Positions 1 to 9,981 of a stretch of 64,000 bases of DNA are shown in pieces. The stretch is from Ohtaekwangia koreensis (lineage in GTDB: Bacteria; Bacteroidota; Bacteroidia; Cytophagales; Cyclobacteriaceae): the NCBI RefSeq assembly GCF_900167975.1, contig NZ_FUZU01000003.1:806001-870000 (forward strand), in the 5' to 3' direction. The translations under genes were made by a program, and so were the position numbers. Position 1 is the first letter of the stretch. Each line of letters begins with the position of its first letter. The notes beneath the pieces are model-generated. The model worked only from the letters and a program-made list of their open reading frames with translations, was not told where the DNA came from and ran no database searches.

Positions 1-508
1 TATAGGTAAATGTTAATGATGAAAGTAGCGGCTTTGCAGTATAATCCACGGCATTTACCTGCCAGAACCTGTCGATTGCAAAAGCAGACTGATCGGAGCC
101 GGATGAACCATTAAAGTCAGTAACACCAGTAGGTAAATTTGCTGCATTGTTCCAGTTCGTTGTATGGTATGTCGAGAAAATGAAATAACCACTTCCAGAG
201 GCGCTCGATGGTGTGAAGGTTACTGGAATATAGTCTCCGTTATATCCCCATGGGATTGTATAATTCCCGGTGAATGTACCGATATACCATTTGATCGCAT
301 TATTTTCTCCCTCGCTGATAATATACCCGCTGTTTCGGGTAATAGCATCTGCACTTGGGTTTCCTACAACGAGCACCGCTCCTTGAGTTATATTGATCGT
401 AGCGCCATTGAGAATAAGTCTGGCTTGAGCCTGTACGTCACGAACACACGTTGTGATCAAACTAACTGCTAAAAAAATTGAGGCTGCCTTAAAATAGATA
501 TATCGCAT
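1..508 (-). CDS. Partial secreted protein, probably type IX-exported (C-terminal part outside window)
   Basis: The reading frame starts at an ATG at 508, reads leftwards and stays open to base 1 (169 codons), so the gene is cut by the window edge. The first 20 residues, MRYIYFKAASIFLAVSLITT, form a signal peptide, with a likely cleavage after AQA near residue 34. The mature part reads as short beta-strand repeats rich in Gly, Asn and Thr (GYIISEGENNAIKWYIGT, then a TIPWGYNGDYIPVTF-type segment, then FAIDRFWQV). This resembles the N-terminal halves of large Bacteroidota surface proteins that end in a type IX sorting domain; that domain would lie outside the window, so export by this route is an inference. 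It is divergent from the S74 protein at 854. The rightward frame over 164-472 is its antisense shadow. Confidence 0.7.
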   Translation of the reverse strand, partial: MRYIYFKAASIFLAVSLITTCVRDVQAQARLILNGATINITQGAVLVVGNPSADAITRNSGYIISEGENNAIKWYIGTFTGNYTIPWGYNGDYIPVTFTPSSASGSGYFIFSTYHTTNWNNAANLPTGVTDFNGSSGSDQSAFAIDRFWQVNAVDYTAKPLLSSLTFTY

Positions 509-853
509 ATAGCATCTGATTTCTTAAATGAAAAACTCAAACCGTATTGCTATAAGACTATATATAAAGTAAATAGGTATCTATATATAGTCTTCATGAT
601 CCATCACAAATACGGGACGGATCACAATCATTGGCAACTATGTGAGTGAACAAAATGATGTTCAACCAATAATATTGCTTTCATAAAAATATAGATCCAT
701 CATCTTACTTTGAAATAATGTTTGAACACTTCATCGTTTTCTTTTTATGACATTTAAAAAATCAGATTTTTCCTGATGCATACAACGCTATAGCTATGCA
801 TTTTTGATGATCGTAGGAAGTTTTCTGATAAATGAACTATAAATCCCAGGGCA
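509..853. other. Intergenic region between divergent surface-protein genes
   Basis: About 345 AT-rich bases separate two divergent secreted-protein genes and must hold both promoters. I see no clear TAnnTTTG element. The only structure is a 13-bp inverted repeat at 554-594, listed separately. Confidence 0.5.
554..594. repeat. 13-bp inverted repeat in divergent promoter region
   Basis: The arm AAGACTATATATA (554-566) is matched perfectly by TATATATAGTCTT (582-594) across a 15-base spacer. It could be a regulator site, or a hairpin in the leader of the leftward gene. It is very AT-rich, so some chance symmetry is expected. Confidence 0.45.
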
Positions 854-3316
854 ATGAAAAAGATCTATCTGAGTATTGTATTCTGCATAGGAGTACTCCA
901 CGGAATACTGGCGCAAAATATTGGAATCAATGCTTCGGGAAGCGCTCCTGCACCGTCCGCTATGCTTGATGTTTCTTCTACTAACTCTGGCCTCTTAATA
1001 CCGCGCGTAGCACTAACAGCAATCAATTCAAGCTCACCAGTCACATCACCTGCTACAAGTCTTTTGGTATATAACACTGCAACCGCAGGAACATCTCCTA
1101 ACAATGTTATTCCAGGATATTATTTTTGGAATGGCAGTACATGGTCGCTGCTGATCGCGGCATCATCTTCGGGCAGAGTAGGTATAGGCAATACCGCTCC
1201 TACAGAAGCGCTCGATGTAACAGGAAATTTTCGTTTCAGTGGTGCATTCATGCCTAATAATAGTGCCGGCACAGCGGGATATATATTGCAATCCAACGGT
1301 ACGGGTACTGCTCCCACATGGGTTTTACCTTCCACCGTTGCCGCAACCACAAGCTGGCTCCAGAATGGAAATAGTATAGCAACTTCTGCAAGATCGATTG
1401 GTACAACCACCAACTTTGCACTTCCTTTCATTACAAATAACGTAGAGAGAATGCGCCTAACAGAAACCGGGAATCTCGGTATCGGTAATGCCGCTCCAAC
1501 AGAAGTGCTTGATGTCACTGGAAATCTTCGTTTCAGTGGTGCACTCATGCCTAACAACAGCGCAGGTACAACAGGGTATCTATTGCAATCCAACGGTACG
1601 GGTACTGCTCCCACATGGGTTTTGCCTTCCACGGTTGCCGCAACCACAAGCTGGCTCCAGAATGGAAATAGTATAGCAACTTCTGCAAGATCGATTGGTA
1701 CAACCACCAACTTTGCACTTCCTTTCATTACAAATAACCTAGAGAGAATGCGCCTGACAGAAACCGGGAATCTCGGTATCGGATCCAGTACATTTGATGG
1801 TACAAATCCAGAAAAATTATTAGTGGATGCAGGAACAACAACCTCCTATAATTTAATGATGGGCAGAGGTAGTATTAACAGCTATCTGCAGATCAATATA
1901 AAGAATAACTCTGCGGCCGGTAGCGCCAGTTCCGACCTCGTGGCTACTGCGAACAATGGCACTGAGTCGGTAAACTATATAGATATGGGTATAAATTCCA
2001 GCGGATATACCAGCGTAGCTCTGCCGGTATTGGGTGGCGCAAATACAGCCTATCTATATGCTACGGGAAATGACTTTGTTATCGGCAATGGTACGGCTAC
2101 ACGCTCAATTCGTTTCTTTACCGGAGGCTTCGCCAACGCGAATGAAAGAATGCGCATTGACGGCACCGGCAGAGTGGGCATCGCGAACCTCTCTCCTACT
2201 GAAGCTCTTGATGTAACCGGAAACCTTCGCTTTAGTGGTGCTTTGATGCCCAACAACGCAGCCGGCACTTCAGGCTTTATACTTCAATCAAATGGCACGG
2301 GCTCAGCGCCAACCTGGGTCGCGCCTTCTGTTGTGGCGGGCGGTGCTAACTGGACCCTCGATGGAAACAACGTACTGGCTGTACGCAACTTCGGAACAAC
2401 CTCCAATTTCGATCTTCCATTTATTACCAACAACACTGAACAGATGCGCATTACGGCCACAGGCAGTATTGGTATAGGAACAACAGATATAGAAGATGAA
2501 AAAGTGTTGATTGATGCTGGTACTACTCAAACTGCATTAAGTGCAGTTGGTACTATAAATGATTTCCTGGAGATCAATGTTCAAAACTTCTCAAACGGAG
2601 CGCTCGCCAGTTCAGATATAGTGGCGACTGCAAACAACGGCACTGAAAACTCAGTATACGTTGATCTCGGGATCAACAGTGCCGGATATTCAAATGGAAA
2701 TAGTAATATTTTAAATGGCGCCAACCTCGCGTATGCGTATGCCAATGCCAATGATTTCAAAATCGGTAACGGTACACCCGGAAGAAACTTGATATTTTTT
2801 ACGAACCCAACCGGTGGTGTACTGGGAACGAATACTGCCAACGGAGTGGAGAGAATTCGTATTTCGGCGGCAGGTTTTGTTGGTATAGGAACGAGCAACC
2901 CTTCCCATTTACTTCACCTCGGTGCTGACGATGCGGTTAAACCAGGTGGCGGCAGCTGGAGTGTTCCATCTGACAGAAGATTAAAGAAAGACATTGCCGC
3001 GTTTACGGATGGACTGGATATCCTTACTAAAATCAACCCTGTATCCTTCCGCTACAATGGTGCAGGTAGTATACCCGATGATGGAAAGCAATATGTAGGT
3101 ATAATAGCACAGGAGGTGCAGGAGATCGCTCCCTATACCATCGATACCTTCCACGATGATGCTACCAACACAGATTATCTGAACTATAATCCCAATGCCG
3201 TTATGTATATCCTTATCAACGCGGTAAAAGAACAGCAGGTAACGATCGATGCATTGAAGAAGCAACTCGAAGACCAAAACAAACGATTGACAGCGCTTGA
3301 AAACAAACTAAAATAA
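854..3316 (+). CDS. Repeat-built surface protein with C-terminal peptidase S74 / intramolecular chaperone domain
   Basis: The 820-residue protein has a signal peptide (MKKIYLSIVFCIGVLHGILA, then Q). The middle is made of tail-fibre-like beta repeats with recurring phrases such as VGIGNTAPTEALDVTGN and RMRLTETGNLGIG. The C-terminus is a typical S74 chaperone domain: SDRRLKKDI holds Ser706 and Lys711, the spacing of the Ser-Lys cleavage dyad of endosialidase-type domains, followed by GKQYVGIIAQEVQEIAP and a terminal coiled coil. In this family the domain trimerises the protein and then cuts itself off. Such proteins occur both in phage tails and as Bacteroidota surface proteins. No phage gene is nearby and there is a signal peptide, so I read it as a cell-surface fibre. 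A hairpin terminator follows at 3375. Confidence 0.85.
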   Translation: MKKIYLSIVFCIGVLHGILAQNIGINASGSAPAPSAMLDVSSTNSGLLIPRVALTAINSSSPVTSPATSLLVYNTATAGTSPNNVIPGYYFWNGSTWSLLIAASSSGRVGIGNTAPTEALDVTGNFRFSGAFMPNNSAGTAGYILQSNGTGTAPTWVLPSTVAATTSWLQNGNSIATSARSIGTTTNFALPFITNNVERMRLTETGNLGIGNAAPTEVLDVTGNLRFSGALMPNNSAGTTGYLLQSNGTGTAPTWVLPSTVAATTSWLQNGNSIATSARSIGTTTNFALPFITNNLERMRLTETGNLGIGSSTFDGTNPEKLLVDAGTTTSYNLMMGRGSINSYLQINIKNNSAAGSASSDLVATANNGTESVNYIDMGINSSGYTSVALPVLGGANTAYLYATGNDFVIGNGTATRSIRFFTGGFANANERMRIDGTGRVGIANLSPTEALDVTGNLRFSGALMPNNAAGTSGFILQSNGTGSAPTWVAPSVVAGGANWTLDGNNVLAVRNFGTTSNFDLPFITNNTEQMRITATGSIGIGTTDIEDEKVLIDAGTTQTALSAVGTINDFLEINVQNFSNGALASSDIVATANNGTENSVYVDLGINSAGYSNGNSNILNGANLAYAYANANDFKIGNGTPGRNLIFFTNPTGGVLGTNTANGVERIRISAAGFVGIGTSNPSHLLHLGADDAVKPGGGSWSVPSDRRLKKDIAAFTDGLDILTKINPVSFRYNGAGSIPDDGKQYVGIIAQEVQEIAPYTIDTFHDDATNTDYLNYNPNAVMYILINAVKEQQVTIDALKKQLEDQNKRLTALENKLK
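1181..1774 (+). repeat. Two 297-bp tandem units inside the S74 protein gene
   Basis: Bases 1181-1477 and 1478-1774 are direct repeats of exactly 297 bases (99 codons). A stretch of about 155 bases in each (near 1287-1441 and 1584-1738) differs at only two positions, while the flanks of the units are more diverged. A third, much more diverged unit lies around 2176-2470. The near-identical core points to recent gene conversion or duplication. Confidence 0.85.
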
Positions 3317-4073
3317 AAAATTCACTTTGTGAGTATACCTGTAAGATCGATTTAAAGCCATGATAATATATACCGAGTCCCGGTTTTTCCCGGGACTCAG
3401 TTTTTATACCCAATACCGTTAATGGCTGAAACATGCAGTCCCATTCCAAGTTCTCCTGTAAAGGCATACTCGGTAAAGCAACGGCGTCTTCCCTCGATGT
3501 CACTAAGCCACTGCTCTCTTATATATAAAGAGTCATTATACCTATTAGCTAACATCAGTTAGACAGCTAAATATCCAGTTTTTATAAAAATTAATATAAA
3601 AAGAAAGAAATAATGAGTCAGGGCTTGCATATATAGGATCGCAAACATACTTTTGTCTATCGAATTAGTAGAGTAAATCAATTCCCACCAGATTGTTTTT
3701 ATAGCGAAGAAGGGAGAGAACAGGCTCAATGAACTTCTGGCAACCAGTCTCCACCAAAGACAAGGTGCTCAAGCCTGCCAAGTTTAGTTTGGAACTATAA
3801 AATCAAAGTAATGAAAACGAACGATTTTTCATGCAGGGATTTTCCATTGCCGGAAAATACATTTAGACTGACTCACTACAACTGTAGTTGTTGTTGTTGC
3901 CGCATGTGCTGAGCCTTCTGCGCTCGCTATCTTATCTTCCGATAAGCATTCTATACTATATATGGTTCCGGGTACACTGGTCTTAATGAATTTTTGGTGG
4001 AAATTCCTTAAAGTAACGGTGTACTCCGTAGCCACCAATTTCTGATCATTTACATCTATACTTCTTATTATTC
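3317..4073. other. Long intergenic region with one terminator and no gene seen
   Basis: About 757 bases lie between the S74 protein gene and the binding-protein gene. Apart from the terminator at 3375-3405 I find no convincing gene. The small frames here have low-complexity or atypical translations. The promoter of the sulfatase array should lie in the right part, but no clear TAnnTTTG box is visible. Confidence 0.5.
3375..3405 (+). terminator. Rho-independent terminator after the S74 protein gene
   Basis: A perfect 9-bp GC-rich stem, GAGTCCCGG (3375-3383) and CCGGGACTC (3390-3398), closes a 6-base loop and is followed by a run of five T at 3401-3405. Confidence 0.85.
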
Positions 4074-5009
4074 ATGAAATCTTTCATCTCCATATTGGTA
4101 GCTTACTTCCTGTTGCTCATGGCCAGCGCATCGTTTGCACAGGAAACTTCTTCAAATAAAGTAATTGTTACCGGGGTACGCTTCGCATATCCACTGATAG
4201 AGAAATGGATCCAGGACTATAAAGCTGTTAACCCATCAGCTTCCATTAGCATTGAAACACGTACAACAACAGATCCTACCAAATACGATCTTTTAATTGA
4301 AGCTTACGAACCTGAAAGAGCGATAAAAGAAACGCGTGACTATCTATATATAGGGCGCTATGCATTATTACCAGTGGCCAATGCTTCTTCCGCGTTCGCA
4401 AAAACATACCATGATAAAGGCTTGACAAATGCCTTGATCAAGCAATTATACTTCCACGATATACTGGCTGACAAGGATAAAAAGCAGGAGATAAAAGCTC
4501 CTTATACTATATACACCCGTTTACAAAAAGCCGGGGCACCGGTAACATTCGCGCGGTATTTCGGATATGAACAACAAAACATTTCCGGTAAGGCAATCGC
4601 GGGGGCAGATGAACACCTGATCAAAGCATTGCTAAAAGACTCCACCGGAGTTTCCTATGGCACGCTGGGACTTTTATACAATCCGAAAACACGTAAGCCT
4701 TTGGACGGTCTTTCTGTTCTACCGGTAGACCTCGACGAAAACGGGCGCATATCCAATGATGAAAAGATATTCGATGACCTGGAGACTGTTATTACACGAC
4801 TCGAAGATGATAAAGTAAAAAACGTTCCAATCGAATACTTACATATATCACTGAGTAAAATCAGTACGAATCCGGATGCTTTGAAATTCCTGCTCTGGAT
4901 TATCGACAATGCGCAGGAAGATCTTCACGCATTCGGTTATCTGAAACCTGAGATCAAACGCTTCGAAGCGGAGAAAGAAAAATTCCTGCAACGCGCGGCT
5001 GCCCAGTAA
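4074..5009 (+). CDS. PstS-like periplasmic substrate-binding protein with EF-hand-like loop
   Basis: This 311-residue protein has a signal peptide (MKSFISILVAYFLLLMASAS, cut near FAQ) and the layout of the PstS-like binding-protein family (PBP_like_2): VTGVRFAYPLIEKWIQDYK at the N-terminus and VSYGTLGLLYNPKTRKPLDG in the second half. Family members bind phosphate or related oxyanions; the ligand here is unknown. Residues 219-230, DLDENGRISNDE, match the 12-position EF-hand calcium loop (acidic or oxygen side chains at 1, 3, 5, 9, 12 and Gly at 6). It is the first gene of the sulfatase array, 85 bases upstream of susC. A paralogue with the same loop sits near the other end (17213). No ABC permease or ATPase gene is nearby, so it may serve the outer-membrane system or act as a sensor. 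Confidence 0.75.
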   Translation: MKSFISILVAYFLLLMASASFAQETSSNKVIVTGVRFAYPLIEKWIQDYKAVNPSASISIETRTTTDPTKYDLLIEAYEPERAIKETRDYLYIGRYALLPVANASSAFAKTYHDKGLTNALIKQLYFHDILADKDKKQEIKAPYTIYTRLQKAGAPVTFARYFGYEQQNISGKAIAGADEHLIKALLKDSTGVSYGTLGLLYNPKTRKPLDGLSVLPVDLDENGRISNDEKIFDDLETVITRLEDDKVKNVPIEYLHISLSKISTNPDALKFLLWIIDNAQEDLHAFGYLKPEIKRFEAEKEKFLQRAAAQ

Positions 5010-5094
5010 CCTAACAACTTTAACAACTCCATACAACGTGTCCTTTGCTGCTCATAAAATGAGTAGCCCGGGAATCCTTTAACCTTTTATAAAC

Positions 5095-8000
5095 ATGAAA
5101 AAATTTCTACTCACGTCATTCTTTACACTTTCCCTGGCAGGGTTTGCTTTCGCACAAGAGAAGCTTGCCGGTTCTATTAAGGATGAGGGCGGAGATCCTT
5201 TACCTGGCGCCACCATTGTACTGAAGGGAACATCATCATACGCTGTAACAGACACCGAAGGAAATTTCTCGATTGCTCCGGCAAAGGAATTTCCATTTAT
5301 ACTTCAGGTAAATCTGGTAGGCTATAAACAACAAGAGATCGAAATCTACGAACTGACCGAAGAATCAACTGACATCACGCTGCAGATTGAAAATATACTA
5401 AATGAAATTGTGGTTATCGGCTATGGCGAAGTAAAGCGAAAAGATATCACGGGTTCGGTCGCATCCGTGCCTGCAGAGCTTAAAGCACAACCGGTGAGTT
5501 CTCCAGAGCGATTGCTGCAAGGGGCAACGGCCGGGGTACAGGTTACACAAACCAGTGGCCAGCCCGGAGGTGGTGTAAGTATACAGATCCGTGGTAACAA
5601 CTCGATTACTGCAGTGTCCGATCCACTATATGTCATTGACGGCTTTCCAATCAACAATGACTATAGCATTAACGATGCAGGTGTAACAGACGGTCCCAAG
5701 CTAAATCCACTGTCAACGATCAGTCCTTCGGATATAGAGTCGATCGATGTTTTAAAAGATGCATCGGCTACCGCGATCTATGGTTCACGTGGAGCGAACG
5801 GTGTTATTATAGTCACTACAAAAAAAGGAAGTAAAGGTGGAAAGTCATCTATACATTACGATGGCTACTATGGCGTACAAAAAGTAATCCGTACTATACC
5901 CGTACTAAATGCACGTGAATGGTGGGAGTTGAGAAAGGAAGCGTATGCAAACACACCAAATGGTAAAGCAGCAACGCTGCCTGCATCCGGTACATTTAAT
6001 TACGATACGACAGGCGCTGGCACTGATTGGCAAGGTGCCGCCTTTACAGAGGCTCCTATTCAAAGCCATAGTCTTTCTATACTGACGGGTTCCGACAAAA
6101 CAGGAATTGCCTTTTCAGGAAACTATTTCAAACAGGAAGGTATACTTCGGAACACAGGGTTTGATCGCTACGCTGCACGCATTAACGTAGAACATGACAT
6201 CAACGAGCGTTTTACATTTACATCCTATATCACGGGAAGCTATACTATAGGAAGTGTTGCGCCGCAGGCTATTGTACCGAACCTGCTCCTCACCTCTCCT
6301 GCTATACCCGTATATGATACACTCGGAAACTTTGTCCGGAATACCTCTACGGATTCACCGTTACAAAATCCAATCAACTCGCTGCTGAACCAGATTAACG
6401 AAAGCCGTACAACACGATTTCTTGCCAATGTAGCAGGCGAATATAAACTTACTGAAGAACTATCATTCAAAGTATTGTTGGGTACCGATATAGTCCTCAA
6501 CAAACAAAACCGGTATTTACCAAACAGTACCTACGAAGGAAATCCGTCAGGAGGCGTGGGTACAGGGGGTATCGCTACCATTGGTACATCCAATACCATT
6601 AGCTGGCTGAATGAGAATACGCTTTCTTATTCCAAAATATTCAACGGCATCCATAATATAAATGCAGTAGTAGGTTTTACAGCGCAAGCTTCTGATACCA
6701 AAGGTGAAGTAGCTTCTGCCGCTACATTTGCATTTGATGATCTTACCTATAATGCATTGCAGAATGGGACAGGCACCAGAACGCCAGGTTCATTTGCATC
6801 TTCCTGGCAGTTGGCTTCCTTTCTTGGCCGGATAAACTATATACTACGCGAAAAGTATTTGCTAACGGTAACCCTACGCGCAGACGGTTCATCGCGGTTT
6901 GGTGGTGGTAATAAATGGGGATACTTTCCATCTGCGGCATTGGGTTGGAATCTGAACGAGGAGAGCTTTCTTGAAGATATACAGGAAATCAGTATTCTTA
7001 AACTGCGCCTCAGTGCTGGTGTAACCGGAAACCAAGGCATTGTACCGTACTCTTCTATATCGCAGATTGCTCCATACCGCTACAACTTCTCCAACGCAAC
7101 GGTGCAAGGCTATGCCCCTAACTCTGTAAACAATCCGAATCTTGGTTGGGAACAAACTTTTCAAACCAACATTGGTATAGATCTCGGTCTGTTCGACAAT
7201 CGGGTAAATATAGTAGCGGATTACTATCAGAAGAAAACTACTGACTTGCTGTTGAACGCATCAGTGCCGGGCTCTTCAGGACTTTCTTATTATGATCCTT
7301 CTACAAATACAAGCCAGGCTTCTACCATTTACCAAAATATAGGGGCTGTAGAAAACAAAGGTGTAGAAGTGGCTGTAAATGCACAAACCCTCCGCGGTAG
7401 CAAGTTAACCTGGAACACGCTTTTTGTATTCTCGAAAAACTCGAACAAAATCACAGACCTTGGTGCCGGTATAGATCGGATTATACCCAACATCAGTCAG
7501 CCTTCTGTATTACAGGTGGGCGCACCAGTAGGTTCTTTCCTGGTATACCAGACGGATGGTTTGATAAAACCGGAAGAAGCAGGATCAACTGCGCTTACTC
7601 CTCAAGCTGATAAAACAGCAGGTGGACAAAAGTATAAAGATATCAGTGGACCGAACGGAGTACCCGATGGTGTTATTACACAAACTTATGATCGTGTTAT
7701 TATCAAGAATCAGCCGGGTATAAATCTTGGATTGACCAATACAATAAAATACAAGACTCCGGTCGGAGATATAGATCTGACTATATTCTTTCAATCTTCA
7801 CTGGGTGCCAAGCTATATAATAATAACCGTGCTACCCTGGAGCTGGGTACAGGATACTACAATGGTTCAAAAGATATGCTGAACCGCTACAGTGCAACCA
7901 ATACTGATACTGATGTTAAAGAAGCATACCAGGACCCGGCTGTTACTATATCAGATCGCTTCATCGAAAACGCTTCGTACCTGCGGTTAAAGAATGTAAC

Positions 8001-8217
8001 AATCGGGTATACATTTCCGAAAGCATGGACTGCACGGATAAAAATACAAGGCCTGCGGATCTATGGTTCAGCCCAAAATCTCTGGACAAAAACAGATTAT
8101 ACCGGGTATGATCCCGAAGCCAGCTTCTCGGGGCAGTCTTTGATAAACCGGGGTATCGACAACGGTGTATATCCAAATTCCAAATCAATATTGGGTGGAG
8201 TTAGCCTTACATTCTAA
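5095..8217 (+). CDS. SusC/RagA-type TonB-linked outer-membrane transporter
   Basis: The protein has 1040 residues, the usual SusC length. In order: signal peptide (to about residue 21, FAFAQ); a carboxypeptidase-D-like beta-sandwich (residues 22-105, with GSIKDEGGDPLPGATIVLKG); a TonB-box region around NEIVVIGYGEVKRKDITGSV; a plug domain with IQIRGNNSITAVSDPLYVIDG and SIDVLKDASATAIYGSRGANG; and a 22-strand-type barrel ending in aromatic GGVSLTF. SusC proteins form the channel through which ligands captured with SusD cross the outer membrane, powered by TonB. The downstream susD begins 45 bases later. The co-directional sulfatases suggest a sulfated ligand, which is an inference. Confidence 0.95.
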   Translation: MKKFLLTSFFTLSLAGFAFAQEKLAGSIKDEGGDPLPGATIVLKGTSSYAVTDTEGNFSIAPAKEFPFILQVNLVGYKQQEIEIYELTEESTDITLQIENILNEIVVIGYGEVKRKDITGSVASVPAELKAQPVSSPERLLQGATAGVQVTQTSGQPGGGVSIQIRGNNSITAVSDPLYVIDGFPINNDYSINDAGVTDGPKLNPLSTISPSDIESIDVLKDASATAIYGSRGANGVIIVTTKKGSKGGKSSIHYDGYYGVQKVIRTIPVLNAREWWELRKEAYANTPNGKAATLPASGTFNYDTTGAGTDWQGAAFTEAPIQSHSLSILTGSDKTGIAFSGNYFKQEGILRNTGFDRYAARINVEHDINERFTFTSYITGSYTIGSVAPQAIVPNLLLTSPAIPVYDTLGNFVRNTSTDSPLQNPINSLLNQINESRTTRFLANVAGEYKLTEELSFKVLLGTDIVLNKQNRYLPNSTYEGNPSGGVGTGGIATIGTSNTISWLNENTLSYSKIFNGIHNINAVVGFTAQASDTKGEVASAATFAFDDLTYNALQNGTGTRTPGSFASSWQLASFLGRINYILREKYLLTVTLRADGSSRFGGGNKWGYFPSAALGWNLNEESFLEDIQEISILKLRLSAGVTGNQGIVPYSSISQIAPYRYNFSNATVQGYAPNSVNNPNLGWEQTFQTNIGIDLGLFDNRVNIVADYYQKKTTDLLLNASVPGSSGLSYYDPSTNTSQASTIYQNIGAVENKGVEVAVNAQTLRGSKLTWNTLFVFSKNSNKITDLGAGIDRIIPNISQPSVLQVGAPVGSFLVYQTDGLIKPEEAGSTALTPQADKTAGGQKYKDISGPNGVPDGVITQTYDRVIIKNQPGINLGLTNTIKYKTPVGDIDLTIFFQSSLGAKLYNNNRATLELGTGYYNGSKDMLNRYSATNTDTDVKEAYQDPAVTISDRFIENASYLRLKNVTIGYTFPKAWTARIKIQGLRIYGSAQNLWTKTDYTGYDPEASFSGQSLINRGIDNGVYPNSKSILGGVSLTF

Positions 8218-8262
8218 GCAACCGCACCAATCAATCAACTATATACTTGTAAACAAGCTCAT

Positions 8263-9876
8263 ATGAAGTCCTTAAAATATATAGCATTAACGGGAACTAT
8301 ACTCTTTGCTTTCGTTTCATGCAGCAAATTTCTGGAAGAAGATCCGGAAGGTTTTATCGCCACGGATAGTTACTATAACACCGAGGCCGATGCTATCAAT
8401 GCCGTGAACGCGGTATACTATTTATTAAACGCAGGAGGTAATGCCGTACAAACGCCCTATAATACATTATTCAACACCGGCCTTAACTTTGAAGCCGACG
8501 ATGAATTTCCAGGACCTGGTGCAACGAACCCGGACGTTCGTTCTATGGCCAACCTGTTGCATACATCTTCCAACCTCCGGGTATATGAGTTGTGGCAACA
8601 GCACTATGCAGCAGTACGCAAAGCAAATTTAGCAATTGAGAAAATACCTACTATCAATTTCAGTGAAACGCTTAAAACAAGATTGATCGGTGAAGCTAAA
8701 TTTCTCAGAGCCTTATGGTATTTCAATCTTGTAAGACTATACGGCGATGTTCCGCTCATCAAGGGTGTACAAACCGGTGTAACATCAACGGACTATGCCA
8801 TTGAACGAACACCTTCTGCGCAAGTATATGCACAGATTGAACAGGACTTGAAAGATGCAGCAAGTGTACTGCCTGATTCCTATGTATCACCGGATGTAGG
8901 AAGGGCTACAAAAGGTGCTGCACTCGCGTTGCTATCAAAAGTATATCTAACAAAAGCTTCACTCCCATTGAACCTTACTGCGCATTATGAAGACGCTGTA
9001 ACGACCGCTGAGCAAGCGTTATCACCAGCAGACGGTGGTACGGGTACATTTGGCTATGCGCTGCAAAGCGATTACTCAAGAGTATTTCTACCTGCCTATA
9101 AAAATAACTCCGAACATATATTTTCGGCACAGTTCAAATCCGGATCAAGCTCAAGCTATCTCACACAAGGCAACAATCAAAACCCGAGATCAATCAGAAC
9201 ACAGGTTCCAGGGCTCGCAGGTTCCTATGCTGACCAAGTATGGTTCTATACGGTAGACGATGCTTCCAAACCCGGAGGTAAAGACAAGTTCTTCAGTGTC
9301 TTTAAACTATATACTTCAAAAGATAAAAGAAGAGACGTAACGTTCGTAACTAATTTTAAAAGTCCTACCAATGGTAAACGTTACGGAGCATTGAATGACC
9401 CGGCCATCAAGGGGAGTAAACTTGATTCTATACCTTACTTCAACAAAACGTGGGACCCTAACTCAACAGCAGTTACCAGTGAGTCGGCAGCCAATGTGGC
9501 AATCATTCGCTATGCAGAATTACTTCTGATCCACGCTGAAGCGGAAAACGAATTGAATGGCCCGACAGCAAAAGCCTATAGCTCGCTTAATAAAGTACGG
9601 AACAGAGCAGGACTTGATGACCTGACCGAAGGATTAACACAAGCACAGTTCCGTGATTCGCTATACCTGGATCGCAGGCTTGAACTTGTATTCGAATATC
9701 AGCGCTGGTTTGATCTCGTACGTCAGAAAGATGCAGATGGCAATTCCATTTTTGTGAAGACGCTTCGTGCCTCTGGCAAAGTCAACGCGGAAGATAAACA
9801 CAGACTACATCCTATACCGCAACAGGAAATTGAATTGAATGCCAGCCTTCGGGATAATCAAAATCCCGGGTACTAA
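8263..9876 (+). CDS. SusD/RagB-type surface lipoprotein
   Basis: The protein has 537 residues and a lipoprotein signal ending in FVSCSKF (lipobox Cys near residue 21). The helical TPR-like scaffold is visible in KTRLIGEAKFLRALWYFNLV and VAIIRYAELLLIHAEAENEL, and the C-terminus has the family ending, DNQNPGY. SusD proteins form the lid over the SusC barrel and bind the substrate at the cell surface. It lies 45 bases after susC and before the first sulfatase, so it is very likely co-transcribed. The 105-base gap to the next gene contains repeated TATA-type sequence but no clear terminator. Confidence 0.95.
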   Translation: MKSLKYIALTGTILFAFVSCSKFLEEDPEGFIATDSYYNTEADAINAVNAVYYLLNAGGNAVQTPYNTLFNTGLNFEADDEFPGPGATNPDVRSMANLLHTSSNLRVYELWQQHYAAVRKANLAIEKIPTINFSETLKTRLIGEAKFLRALWYFNLVRLYGDVPLIKGVQTGVTSTDYAIERTPSAQVYAQIEQDLKDAASVLPDSYVSPDVGRATKGAALALLSKVYLTKASLPLNLTAHYEDAVTTAEQALSPADGGTGTFGYALQSDYSRVFLPAYKNNSEHIFSAQFKSGSSSSYLTQGNNQNPRSIRTQVPGLAGSYADQVWFYTVDDASKPGGKDKFFSVFKLYTSKDKRRDVTFVTNFKSPTNGKRYGALNDPAIKGSKLDSIPYFNKTWDPNSTAVTSESAANVAIIRYAELLLIHAEAENELNGPTAKAYSSLNKVRNRAGLDDLTEGLTQAQFRDSLYLDRRLELVFEYQRWFDLVRQKDADGNSIFVKTLRASGKVNAEDKHRLHPIPQQEIELNASLRDNQNPGY

Positions 9877-9981
9877 AAAATCGGATCACTAATAGCTATA
9901 TCTATATAGTATATACGTGATCTTTAATTAAAAGGGAAGTTGTCCACCAGGCTTCCGGTTAACAACGCTAAACAAAACAGT

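Noticed and set aside
164-472. Rightward open frame of 102 codons
   Set aside because: It is antisense to the partial secreted protein (508 to 1), whose signal peptide and strand repeats are convincing.
1120-1728. Leftward open frame of 202 codons with internal repeats
   Set aside because: The repeats simply mirror the 297-bp units of the S74 protein gene on the other strand.
854-3316. Phage tail fibre and a possible prophage
   Set aside because: No capsid, terminase, lysis or integrase gene is near, and the protein has a signal peptide.
3730-3807. Short frame encoding MNFWQPVSTKDKVLKPAKF and ending shortly after
   Set aside because: Only 23 codons, no signal or membrane segment, and no neighbour that suggests a role.
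3829-4038. Leftward frame of 69 codons with a Thr/Val run
   Set aside because: The run comes from a GTTGTT tract; no start context, family or neighbour supports it.
9940-9981. TTG start for the first sulfatase
   Set aside because: It would put 14 polar residues before the signal peptide; the ATG at 9982 fits better.
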